Shown here: piece by piece, positions 56,689 to 64,000 of the stretch | Numbering within the stretch: the stretch's first letter is position 1 | Layout: the number at the start of each line of letters is the position of its first letter | NCBI RefSeq assembly: GCF_024347355.1 | Contig: NZ_AP025465.1 | Location: 3,224,001-3,288,000, forward strand | Reading direction: 5' to 3' | Source: Vibrio chagasii | GTDB lineage: Bacteria; Pseudomonadota; Gammaproteobacteria; Enterobacterales; Vibrionaceae | DNA length: 64,000 nt | Notes under the pieces: model-generated | What the model was told of the DNA's origin: nothing | The model's database searches: none | The model's input: the letters and a program-made list of their open reading frames with translations, nothing else | Program-made: the position numbers and the translations under genes

Positions 56689-57516
56689 ATGACTATTCCT
56701 GCACTTAAAGATTCCGTGAAAATCGTTGCCTCTGATTTAGATGGTACGCTGCTGGCTCCCAACCATCAGTTGAGCGATTTTACCAAGCTAACGCTAAAGA
56801 AGTTACACGAGCAAGGTTATACCTTTATCTTCGCAACGGGTCGCCATCACGTCGATGTAGCTGGGATTCGTCAAATCGCAGGGATTCCGGCATACATGAT
56901 CACGTCGAACGGTGCTCGCGTGCACGACCAGAATGATCAGCTAATGTATAGCCAAAACGTACCTCAAGAACTCGTTCAACCGGTTATTGATATTGTTCGC
57001 CAAGATCCAAACATCTTCATTCACATGTACCAAAATGAAGATTGGTTGCTCGATCGTGAAGATGAAATGCTAGCTAAGTTCCACAGTGAGTCAGGCTTCA
57101 GCTACAAGCGCTTTGAAGCAGACAATGCGCCGAGCGACGGCATTGCCAAGGTTTTCTTCACTCACCCAGAGCAAGACCACGAACACCTAGTGACGTTTGA
57201 GAAAAAGCTAAAAGAAGCATTTGGAGACAAGTTAAACGTGGCTTTCTCAACACCTTGGTGTCTGGAAGTGATGGCCGCTGAAGTATCTAAAGGTCATGCT
57301 TTAGACGCTGTCGCGAAATCTCTGAACCGAACGCTGGATAACTGTGTTGCCTTTGGTGATGGTATGAATGACGCTGAGATGCTGGCAATGGCAGGTAAAG
57401 GCCTAATCATGGGCACATCGCACGAGAAAGTGATGCAAGCACTACCAGACAATGAAGTGATTGGTAGCAACGCTGATGATGCCGTTGCGCACTACTTAGA
57501 GAAACACCTACTCTAA
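56689..57516 (+). CDS. yigL: HAD-superfamily sugar/pyridoxal phosphate phosphatase YigL
   Basis: Cof-type HAD phosphatase. Motif I ASDLDGTLL with nucleophile D16 and acid D18; motif II ITSNGARVHD; motif III Lys in EVSKGHALDAVAKSL; motif IV FGDGMNDAEML. A C2 cap lies between. 275 aa. E. coli YigL dephosphorylates sugar phosphates and pyridoxal phosphate and supports glucose-phosphate stress recovery. It follows pldB after about 190 bases. The downstream terminator is split by the IS50-like element. Confidence 0.92.
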   Translation: MTIPALKDSVKIVASDLDGTLLAPNHQLSDFTKLTLKKLHEQGYTFIFATGRHHVDVAGIRQIAGIPAYMITSNGARVHDQNDQLMYSQNVPQELVQPVIDIVRQDPNIFIHMYQNEDWLLDREDEMLAKFHSESGFSYKRFEADNAPSDGIAKVFFTHPEQDHEHLVTFEKKLKEAFGDKLNVAFSTPWCLEVMAAEVSKGHALDAVAKSLNRTLDNCVAFGDGMNDAEMLAMAGKGLIMGTSHEKVMQALPDNEVIGSNADDAVAHYLEKHLL

Positions 57517-57548
57517 ACAACCCCATCATACAAAAAGGCTCCTTTGGG

Positions 57549-59051
57549 CTGTCTCTTATACACAAATCCCTAAGCCACGCTTGGGGATTTTTTTTGAACT
57601 ATTTTTAGGTTTCATGATCTGATCATCTAAGCAATGACAAGGATGATTATCATGACCTATATAGAGCCAACCCTTTGGGCACAAAAATAGTTCGGTCAAG
57701 CCCACCTTAATGACCCTAGACGCACTCAAAGACTCGTTGCTCTCGCAGCCTCACTGGCCGAGCAGCCTGGCGTACCCGTCTCGAAACTCATTATATCCCC
57801 TGCTGAAATGGAAGGGGCTTATCGCTTCATCCGTAATGAGCAAATCAAAGCAGAAGATATCGCAGAAGCGGGTTTTTATGTCACCGCACAAGAAGCATTA
57901 GAGCAACAAACACTTCTTGCCTTAGAAGACACCACTTCTCTCAGTTACTCCCATCGCAGCATTCGAGATGAACTCGGGCACTCTAATCAAGGCAATCGAC
58001 ATCGCGCCATGTTTGTACACTCAACCTTACTTTTTGCTCCCGACACTCAATCTGTTATTGGTTTAATTGAACAACAGCGCTGGACTCGTGATATAGAAAA
58101 GCGAGGTCAAAGGCACCAGCATGCGACTCGACCATACAAAGAGAAAGAAAGTTATAAGTGGGAACAAGCCTCTCGCCATGTCGCTGAGCGACTTGGCGAT
58201 AAAATTTCGGATGTCATTTCTGTGTGCGATAGAGAAGCCGACCTATTTGAATACCTCACTTACAAGCGAGAGCAACAACAAAGGTTCCTCGTTCGCTCAA
58301 TGCAAAGCCGCTGTATTGAAGAGCACGATAATCGTCTTTATAGCTATGCTTCTACCCTGTTATCAGCCGGAGAGAAAGTGCTCGAAATACCGCAAAAAGG
58401 CGGTCGTAAAGCTCGCAAGGCTCATTTAGATATCAAATATGCCCCCGTGACACTCAAGTCTCCTGCTAACAAGAAAGAGTTCGATAACATTCCGCTTTAC
58501 TACGTGGGATGTATAGAACAAGGAGAGAGTGGTAATAAGCTCGCATGGCACTTACTGACTTCAGAGCCGATAACGAGCAAGGAAGAGGCACTCAAAATCG
58601 TCAGTTATTATGAGCGGCGCTGGCTGATAGAAGATTTTCATAAAGTCTGGAAAAGTGAAGGGACTGAAGTTGAGCAACTGAGAATGCAAAGTAAGGATAA
58701 CTTAGAAAGGCTCAGCGTCGTTTTGGCTTTTATCGCGACTCGGTTACTCCAGTTGAGGTTTATGAATGAATCAGACGAGTTATCTAAGAGCAGTTGTGAG
58801 CAGGTATTAAAAGGCAAAGCGTGGAAGTTAATGTGGCTCAAGTTGGAGAGCAAAAAACTACCGAAAGAAGCGCCTAATATATCATGGGCTTACAACGGTA
58901 TTGCTCGGTTAGGTGGTTGGAAGAATACCAAGCGAACAGGTCGCGCTTCTATAAAGACGTTATGGCAAGGATGGCTTAGGTTACAAACCATCCTTGAAGG
59001 GTATGAACTCGCCAAGTCTCTTGATTAACCAGACTTGTGATCAAGAGACAG
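57549..59051 (+). mobile_element. IS4-family, IS50/Tn5-like insertion sequence
   Basis: 1503 bp. Left end CTGTCTCTTATACACAAATC (57549-57568), right end GACTTGTGATCAAGAGACAG (59032-59051); the left end is close to the Tn5 19-bp ends. The 9-base flanks differ (TCCTTTGGG left, GCCAATGGC right), so no intact target duplication. It sits in the loop of a terminator whose arms AAAAAGGC and GCCTTTTTT remain on either side. The transposase gene has an amber codon near its start. Confidence 0.92.
57652..59028 (+). pseudogene. Tn5-like transposase with amber codon 13
   Basis: From ATG 57652 the frame reads MTYIEPTLWAQK, then TAG at 57688-57690, then continues FGQAHLNDPRRTQRLVALAA and on without another stop. 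The first 50 residues correspond to the DNA-end-binding part of Tn5 transposase. The rest (from ATG 57808, 406 aa) keeps the DDE residues in LEDTTSLSYSHR, SVCDREADLF and YYERRWLIEDFHKVWK (the Y-R-E-K signature). The Met at 57808 lies at the position homologous to Met56 of Tn5, where the inhibitor protein Inh starts (MEGAYRF here, MQEGAYRF in Tn5). Transposition should be blocked unless the amber codon is suppressed. Confidence 0.88.
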
Positions 59052-59093
59052 GCCAATGGCTGCCTTTTTTGAACCTTACGCTAAAAGCTTCCT

Positions 59094-59561
59094 CTAACGA
59101 GAACCGAGCACTTCTTTGCTTAAGATCGCCTGCCACTCTTGTTCCGTCACAGGCATGATCGATAAACGATTGCCGCGCTTCACCAAAGGCATTTCAGATA
59201 ATTCAGGCATGGCTTTAAGGGTCGCTAATGGGATCAAGCGTTCAGTAACTCGAACAAACTCGACATCAACCATTATCCAGCGCGGGTTATCGGGTGAAGA
59301 TTTAGGGTCGTAGTAATCACTCTCGGGATCGAATTGAAAATGGTCTGGGTAGGCTTCTCTGGTTACTTTTGCGATCCCCGCTACGCCCACTTTTTTACAT
59401 GATGAGTGGTATATCATCACTAGGTCGCCAAGCTTGACCTCATCACGCATCATGTTTCGAGCTTGATAGTTACGAACTCCCTCCCAACAAGAGGTTTTTT
59501 GTACTCTTAGTGTCTGAATAGAAAAAGTGTCGGGTTCTGTTTTAAATAACCAATATGCCAT
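59094..59561 (-). CDS. EVE-domain protein
   Basis: 155 residues forming one EVE domain (PUA-like fold): MAYWLFKTEPDTFSI, then SCWEGVRNYQARNMMRDEVKLGDLVMIYHS, and late PLVKRGNRLSIMPV. The domain binds modified bases in nucleic acid; human THYN1 is a relative. The bacterial role of the stand-alone form is not established. Divergent from the lipoprotein gene with only about 40 bases between ATGs, so promoters must overlap. Confidence 0.9.
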   Translation of the reverse strand: MAYWLFKTEPDTFSIQTLRVQKTSCWEGVRNYQARNMMRDEVKLGDLVMIYHSSCKKVGVAGIAKVTREAYPDHFQFDPESDYYDPKSSPDNPRWIMVDVEFVRVTERLIPLATLKAMPELSEMPLVKRGNRLSIMPVTEQEWQAILSKEVLGSR

Positions 59562-59600
59562 AATAAATCCAATTAACGGTTGCTCCGAGGAAGATATAAC

Positions 59601-61136
59601 ATGAAGGTAATGAAAAACCCAGTGACATGGCTAGCCGCATTCGCGCTACAAGGCTGTGTAACCGCTCCAGAAACACCGCAACAACCTGAAGTTCCACCAG
59701 CAACCTTGGATGAACCTCTGAGCGTTCAACCACAAACCTTCATCATGCGCGGTCAAGTTGTGGTAGGCCATGCAAGCCGCACGTTTACCCCTTGTGGTAG
59801 CCAACAACAATACTGGTTAGATATGTCCCCTGAACTAGCGCTAGAGGCACAAGGGTTAGCTGCCAGACCTTATCAAGCTCTGTATGGTGAACTGATTGGC
59901 CACCTTACCGTACCTAGCCAAACCGGCTACAACGCTGATTTCACAGCACGCTTCGTGGTTGATCAAGTCAATATCTTAACGGCAGAAAACCCTGAACGCT
60001 GCGACCAACCACTGCGCTCCACACGAGTCTTCGGCAATGAACCATTCTGGTCCGCCACCTTTGATAAAGACCAGATGACTTATACCAAAATAGGCGAAGC
60101 ACCTCAGGCTCTCAACATCGAATCAAGCCGCACCACGCCAAGCAGTCGTGATTACCAACTAGAAGGTAAAGCAACACAAGGCGAGCTCAATCTGAAGAAA
60201 GAGAGCTGCAGCGACGGCATGAGTGACTCTATCTATGGCTGGGAAGCAAAACTCAACCTCAATGAAAGCAACTACACGGGCTGTGCTACGGTTTCAAACC
60301 AAGATCCTACACTGGACTGGAGTGGTACCTATTTCGCTAGCTCAACGCAGAACTCAGGGTTCTCTATTAACCTTGAGCTCAACGATGACCATAGCGCAGT
60401 AACAACCTACTCTTACAGCAACGGTGATCCTTCTATTGTTGAGCAAGGCTTCTGGCAGCAACTCAACCAAAACCAAGTTCAGGTCGTCATGACTCGCCAC
60501 CAACAGCAATATCTGATATCCGAGCGTATCTTCACTCTCGATAACGGTAAGTTGGTCGCAAAGAAAGAAAAGGTCGGCAATATCGTTTACCCGATTGCCA
60601 ACGGTGGTCTAGTACTATTCGAAGCAAAGCCTGTACAAGCACAAACCAACGCGGTTGATCTAAAGGCGAAGCAAGTGAACTCCAGTGATCAATTTGATCC
60701 AAAAGTAGACCAAGCGATCCGCGAATATTTTAAGATCAACAACAGCTCGCCTGATGATACTAAATACCGCTGGCTCACCTACGACCTCAACGGTGACGGT
60801 AAAGAAGAGCTGTTCGCCCAGCTCGATTGGTGTGGCTCAGGTGGTTGTACACTGCTGATTTTCGAGAACCATCAAGACAAGTGGCGCTTCAATAGCCGAG
60901 TCACATTAGTAAAAGGCGATATACGTGTGGGTAAGTCTAAAAATCACGGTTGGCACGATCTGATCTTCAATGTCAGCGGCGGGGGTGCAATAGCGGCCAA
61001 ACACGCACTCTCATATACGGGTGTCAGCTACCCACTCAACCCAAGTGTGGCACCGGTAGCCGATGATGCTGATATCAGCGATGTGGTTTTGTTTGCTAAC
61101 GACATCTCACCAGTACAAAGCGGAGTTAAGCTATAA
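59601..61136 (+). CDS. Large predicted outer-membrane lipoprotein (COG3650-like)
   Basis: 511 residues from the ATG at 59601, seven bases after GAGGAAG. A signal peptide ends in a lipobox ALQGC with the lipidated Cys at residue 19 and a Pro-rich linker. The first domain has RTFTPCGSQQQYWLDM and RVFGNEPFWSATF, the pattern of COG3650 lipoproteins (NlpE/HslJ-like folds). The C-terminal part carries YDLNGDGKEELFAQLDW, an EF-hand-like Asp-rich loop that may bind calcium. Paired Cys suggest periplasmic disulfides. Function unknown. The next gene starts two bases after the stop. Confidence 0.8.
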   Translation: MKVMKNPVTWLAAFALQGCVTAPETPQQPEVPPATLDEPLSVQPQTFIMRGQVVVGHASRTFTPCGSQQQYWLDMSPELALEAQGLAARPYQALYGELIGHLTVPSQTGYNADFTARFVVDQVNILTAENPERCDQPLRSTRVFGNEPFWSATFDKDQMTYTKIGEAPQALNIESSRTTPSSRDYQLEGKATQGELNLKKESCSDGMSDSIYGWEAKLNLNESNYTGCATVSNQDPTLDWSGTYFASSTQNSGFSINLELNDDHSAVTTYSYSNGDPSIVEQGFWQQLNQNQVQVVMTRHQQQYLISERIFTLDNGKLVAKKEKVGNIVYPIANGGLVLFEAKPVQAQTNAVDLKAKQVNSSDQFDPKVDQAIREYFKINNSSPDDTKYRWLTYDLNGDGKEELFAQLDWCGSGGCTLLIFENHQDKWRFNSRVTLVKGDIRVGKSKNHGWHDLIFNVSGGGAIAAKHALSYTGVSYPLNPSVAPVADDADISDVVLFANDISPVQSGVKL

Positions 61137-61138
61137 CC

Positions 61139-61735
61139 ATGAGCGATCAGCAAGCTTGCAGTGGGTGTGGTTTCACTCATCAATGTATTTGTCATCGAAT
61201 ACCGAATACTGAAAGCCAAACCCAGTTAGTGTTACTCACTCATGAGAATGAACTAACACGAGACACCAATACCGGAAAGCTACTGCAACAGTCACTCAAG
61301 CAGTGTCAGTCTTTTGTTTGGCAGCGCAAGACGCCTCCAGCCGAACTACTGGCTTTACTTAATGATGAAACTCATCAGCCTTTGCTGTTGTTTCCAAGTG
61401 ATGAAAGCATTGAATGCCAGCAAGCGGTTTCGGATACAGCGAGTGAACGAATGCCGTTATTCATCATCTTGGATGGCACGTGGCAAGAAGCAAAAAAAAT
61501 GCTCAACAAAAGCCCTTGGCTACAGACGATTCCTCAAGTGCACCTCGATGTAACCAGTGAATCTTCATATACGTTGCGCCGCAATCAAGACAATGGACAC
61601 TTATGTACCTGTGAGGTTGGTATTGAGCTACTTAAGGCATTAGGTGAAGCTCAACCAGCAAAGCAGATAGAGGATTACTATCAGCACTATCTCAAAGTAT
61701 TCCAAGCAGACAAAAGTGGACACGCTCTCAGATAG
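61139..61735 (+). CDS. DTW-domain protein, probable tRNA-uridine aminocarboxypropyltransferase
   Basis: 198 residues. A zinc-type Cys cluster CSGCGFTHQCICH starts the protein; the DTW motif appears as FIILDGTWQEAKKML, and RRNQDNGHLCTCEVGIELLKAL completes the SPOUT-like fold. Family members (E. coli TapT/YfiP) put the acp group on U47 of tRNA using S-adenosylmethionine. It follows the lipoprotein by two bases, so the two are cotranscribed although no functional link is obvious. Confidence 0.85.
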   Translation: MSDQQACSGCGFTHQCICHRIPNTESQTQLVLLTHENELTRDTNTGKLLQQSLKQCQSFVWQRKTPPAELLALLNDETHQPLLLFPSDESIECQQAVSDTASERMPLFIILDGTWQEAKKMLNKSPWLQTIPQVHLDVTSESSYTLRRNQDNGHLCTCEVGIELLKALGEAQPAKQIEDYYQHYLKVFQADKSGHALR

Positions 61736-61765
61736 AGTAATGCGGAGTGCTTAAGCACCAAAATA

Positions 61766-61794
61766 AAAAGGGTGAGCCACTAGCTCACCCTTTT
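61766..61794. terminator. Bidirectional terminator, DTW gene / FIST-GGDEF-EAL gene
   Basis: Stem AAAAGGGTGAGC / GCTCACCCTTTT with a five-base loop between convergent genes. Confidence 0.9.
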
Positions 61795-61860
61795 CACATC
61801 TCGCTTTAATACATTGGACAAAACAGTGTTTCACGTGAAACATCAGACATTTGCCACTCA

Positions 61861-64000
61861 TTAGAACAGCCGTTTAGGCTCTCCAAAGTAATAACCTTGC
61901 AGGTAATCGACGCCCATCTGTTCGGCTATCTCACAAACCTGTTGATTGTGAACAAACTCAGCGACCGTTTTGGCATTAAACACTTGGCACAATCGCACCA
62001 GCTGAGAAGCAATGTTTCTCTGCTTCTGGTCTTTGTCTATGTTACGAATCAAACTGCCGTCGAGCTTAATTATCTGCGGCTCCAGCTTGATGATCTCATC
62101 AATGTTGGAGTAACCAGAGCCAAAATCGTCCACGATGATTCTTGCTCCTAGAGAGCGGAAGTGGTCACACACCTCAATCATACGGCCATAATCTTTGATC
62201 TGCTCAGATTCTAGCACCTCGAGCCCAAGTCGAGTGGGATCGTTCATTCCACTAATCGCAGTCTCAAGTACCTCCAGTGTCTTATCACTTAGGAGATCTT
62301 GCGGAGAAAGGTTGATGGAGAACGGACTCTGCTTATCTGCCATATAGCCGATGGTGTTCTTAATCATGTGGCGACTAAGACGTGTATAAAGATGGGTGTC
62401 GGCAATCATAGGCAAGAACTTACCTGGTGGCACAATCGTTCCATCAGCTTCCATTATTCTCACCAAACATTCTTGACCAATCAGTTCATGTGTTCTCGCC
62501 TCAACAATTGGTTGCGAGTAGGTAATAATATTCTGATCTAAGATTGCTCGGCTAACACAGCTCAACCAACCAATCCGTTCTTTACGCTCTTCTTCACTCA
62601 CCTGAATATCTTTGGCATTAGTTATGTGGGTGTTGTTACGAACACCATAACGTCGTGCTTCAATCGCTTTTAGAAGGATTTCATCACTATTATCAGTCAA
62701 AAAGTCACAGCGACTGGCAAACCCGCCACATAACGAGACCGATAGGTAGTCAATATCGGTTAAGCCATAAGGTTCGAAGTTAACACGTTCAACTTCATCT
62801 GCAAATTCTACAAAGCGCTCCTTTATCCTCGCTCCTATGGCACTGGTATTGAAGATAATCGCCCATTCTCCAACCCCAATACTAAAGAGTTCAACTTTGA
62901 TCTTAGACCTCTTAACGACTCGAAGCTGCAAACGCTCTACGAGGTGGTTGGAGAGATCTAAGAGTAATTGATCACCAACTTGATACCCATACTTGTCATT
63001 CACTTGATGGAAATTAGTCAATTTCAAAGTCAACAAATGTTCAGTAAAGAGAATCGTATTGAGTCGTTCTTTTAGTACTATACGGTTAGGTAGCCCTGTA
63101 AGGGAATCAATGCGATAACTCTCCGTTAAACGACGAGCCTGTTGATGGAGTTTCTTCTCCATTTGTGTGTTCATGCTATCAAGATCAGCCACTGCGTTAC
63201 GCACTAAGTTAAGCAGTGGTGAAACCGTAGAGCCACACTTAAATTCGTCAGCGTGAAACTCATTAATCTCGTCAGACTCTCTCATCGCGATATAAGTCAG
63301 ACTGTGGTGAAGGATATCTTGTCGCTCTTCAGTTCGATAAAGCTCTCCCATGCAGTAAGCACCACATGCATTTACTATCCCTTCAAATGGCTTGAGCTCT
63401 AACTTACTGTCAATGAACTCCAATCGAGAAACGCAGTTATAGATGATCACAGACTCAGGTTGATGCATGGCAAGCATCTCAGCGCCATGACGCACCTTTT
63501 CGGCAGTCAGTGATGGGTGGTTATAGCAGAACTGAGCTTCTTCACCGATCTGCCAAGGGCTATCAAACTCGATACTGCCATCGTCATTAATACGAAGTGG
63601 TGTTGATATCCCTTTCTTCCTGCCAAGTTCGCGATAAAGCGGAAAACTCATCAGTTGACTGAAAGGAAGGTCTTTACCATCGGCAAGGTAATGTTTAAAT
63701 ACTTCAATCGCCGGCTTGTCATTTAATGCATACAGACGGTTCCCTATCGCATGAGTCACTCGTAGTTTCATCCCTATAGGGTTCCACTCGGAGTAAGCGT
63801 CTGACCACACCTTTAAATTAGAGTTCGTCAAGGCAACCGCTACGCAGGCATGTTGGTAAGTTTGCTCGTTGTGCATAACCCAGCGGCCGAACTCATTTTC
63901 CTGGCACAAGCCACCAGCCACTGGTAATGCGTAGGAATGATTTTCGAAAGCACCATAAATTGGGTAATCACGTCCTTCAACCTGATCACACAAGCTGATA
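61861..64000 (-). CDS. FIST-GGDEF-EAL sensory protein (partial, N-terminus outside window)
   Basis: The frame is open to the right edge, so the N-terminus is missing; 712 codons are seen. First comes part of a FIST ligand-binding domain (LPVAGGLCQEN, NRLYALNDKPAIEVFKHYL, FEGIVNACGAYCMGEL). Then a GGDEF domain (DSLTGLPNRIVLKERL) whose signature is SIGVGEWAIIF, so diguanylate cyclase activity is unlikely. Last is an EAL domain: EAL is ECLVR, but NLSPQDLL, LEVLESEQI, VDDFGSGYSNID, IIKLDGSLIRNI, VAEFVHNQQVCEIA and YLQGYYFGEP are kept. Hydrolysis of cyclic-di-GMP is plausible. FIST domains bind small ligands such as amino acids or NO-linked signals. Confidence 0.9.
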   Translation of the reverse strand, partial: ISLCDQVEGRDYPIYGAFENHSYALPVAGGLCQENEFGRWVMHNEQTYQHACVAVALTNSNLKVWSDAYSEWNPIGMKLRVTHAIGNRLYALNDKPAIEVFKHYLADGKDLPFSQLMSFPLYRELGRKKGISTPLRINDDGSIEFDSPWQIGEEAQFCYNHPSLTAEKVRHGAEMLAMHQPESVIIYNCVSRLEFIDSKLELKPFEGIVNACGAYCMGELYRTEERQDILHHSLTYIAMRESDEINEFHADEFKCGSTVSPLLNLVRNAVADLDSMNTQMEKKLHQQARRLTESYRIDSLTGLPNRIVLKERLNTILFTEHLLTLKLTNFHQVNDKYGYQVGDQLLLDLSNHLVERLQLRVVKRSKIKVELFSIGVGEWAIIFNTSAIGARIKERFVEFADEVERVNFEPYGLTDIDYLSVSLCGGFASRCDFLTDNSDEILLKAIEARRYGVRNNTHITNAKDIQVSEEERKERIGWLSCVSRAILDQNIITYSQPIVEARTHELIGQECLVRIMEADGTIVPPGKFLPMIADTHLYTRLSRHMIKNTIGYMADKQSPFSINLSPQDLLSDKTLEVLETAISGMNDPTRLGLEVLESEQIKDYGRMIEVCDHFRSLGARIIVDDFGSGYSNIDEIIKLEPQIIKLDGSLIRNIDKDQKQRNIASQLVRLCQVFNAKTVAEFVHNQQVCEIAEQMGVDYLQGYYFGEPKRLF

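Overview
The window is bacterial chromosomal DNA of the genus Vibrio, most likely chromosome 1 of a Splendidus-clade relative. This rests on gene content and order, on rRNA and tRNA sequence type, and on protein similarity recalled from known families; no database was searched. Most genes are housekeeping genes in gammaproteobacterial order: birA-murB, pssA, murI, btuB with a cobalamin riboswitch, trmA / yijD-fabR / sthA, dinF-lexA, dgkA / plsB, ubiA-ubiC, glpE-glpG, rpoH-ftsX-ftsE-ftsY, rsmD-yhhL-like, yhgN, yhhN, yhhM-like, rhtB / pldB-yigL.

Layout. 1-3.4 kb: birA (cut by the left edge), murB, a GNAT acetyltransferase and pssA. 3.4-4.0 kb: a barrier of four minus-strand terminators facing pssA. 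4.0-20.8 kb: three complete rRNA operons in direct tandem, all on the minus strand. In transcription order they are operon C (no spacer tRNA), operon B (spacer tRNA-Ile and tRNA-Ala) and operon A (spacer tRNA-Glu, -Lys and -Val, plus tRNA-Asp after the 5S). Operon C has two promoters; B and A each have one, in the short gap behind the preceding 5S. 21-25.2 kb: a membrane-anchored RRM protein, murI, a frameshifted Dph6-type ATP pyrophosphatase, btuB and its riboswitch. 25.2-35.5 kb: lipid and redox genes and the SOS regulator, with an iron-box-controlled methyltransferase between dinF and lexA. 35.6-36.9 kb: an IS3-family insertion. 36.9-49 kb: ubiquinone, rhomboid/rhodanese, heat-shock sigma, cell-division ABC and SRP-receptor genes, several small membrane proteins, and an AT-rich 0.8-kb gap holding a G-depleted tract and a 26-residue membrane peptide gene. 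49-53.5 kb: an acyltransferase and an arsenate-detoxification operon (arsR, GAPDH, cysteine phosphatase, arsJ). 53.5-64 kb: an EAL-HDOD regulator, rhtB/pldB/yigL, a Tn5/IS50-like element with an amber codon early in its transposase, an EVE protein, a lipoprotein-DTW pair and a FIST-GGDEF-EAL protein cut by the right edge.

How genes work together. In the ars operon, GAPDH is expected to make 1-arseno-3-phosphoglycerate from arsenate, ArsJ exports it and ArsR senses trivalent arsenic; the phosphatase between them has no settled role. FtsE/FtsX couple septation to wall hydrolysis, with FtsY and RpoH alongside. LexA has two SOS boxes. FabR-YijD, DgkA, PlsB, PssA and PldB form a loose phospholipid theme. 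The points most worth checking are the ars phosphatase and the terminator ahead of arsJ, the two Fur boxes before the methyltransferase, the 26-aa gene with its G-less upstream tract, the duplicated terminator module, the RRM protein, the frameshifted PP-loop gene, the amber-stopped transposase, and the mosaic sequence differences among the rRNA operons.
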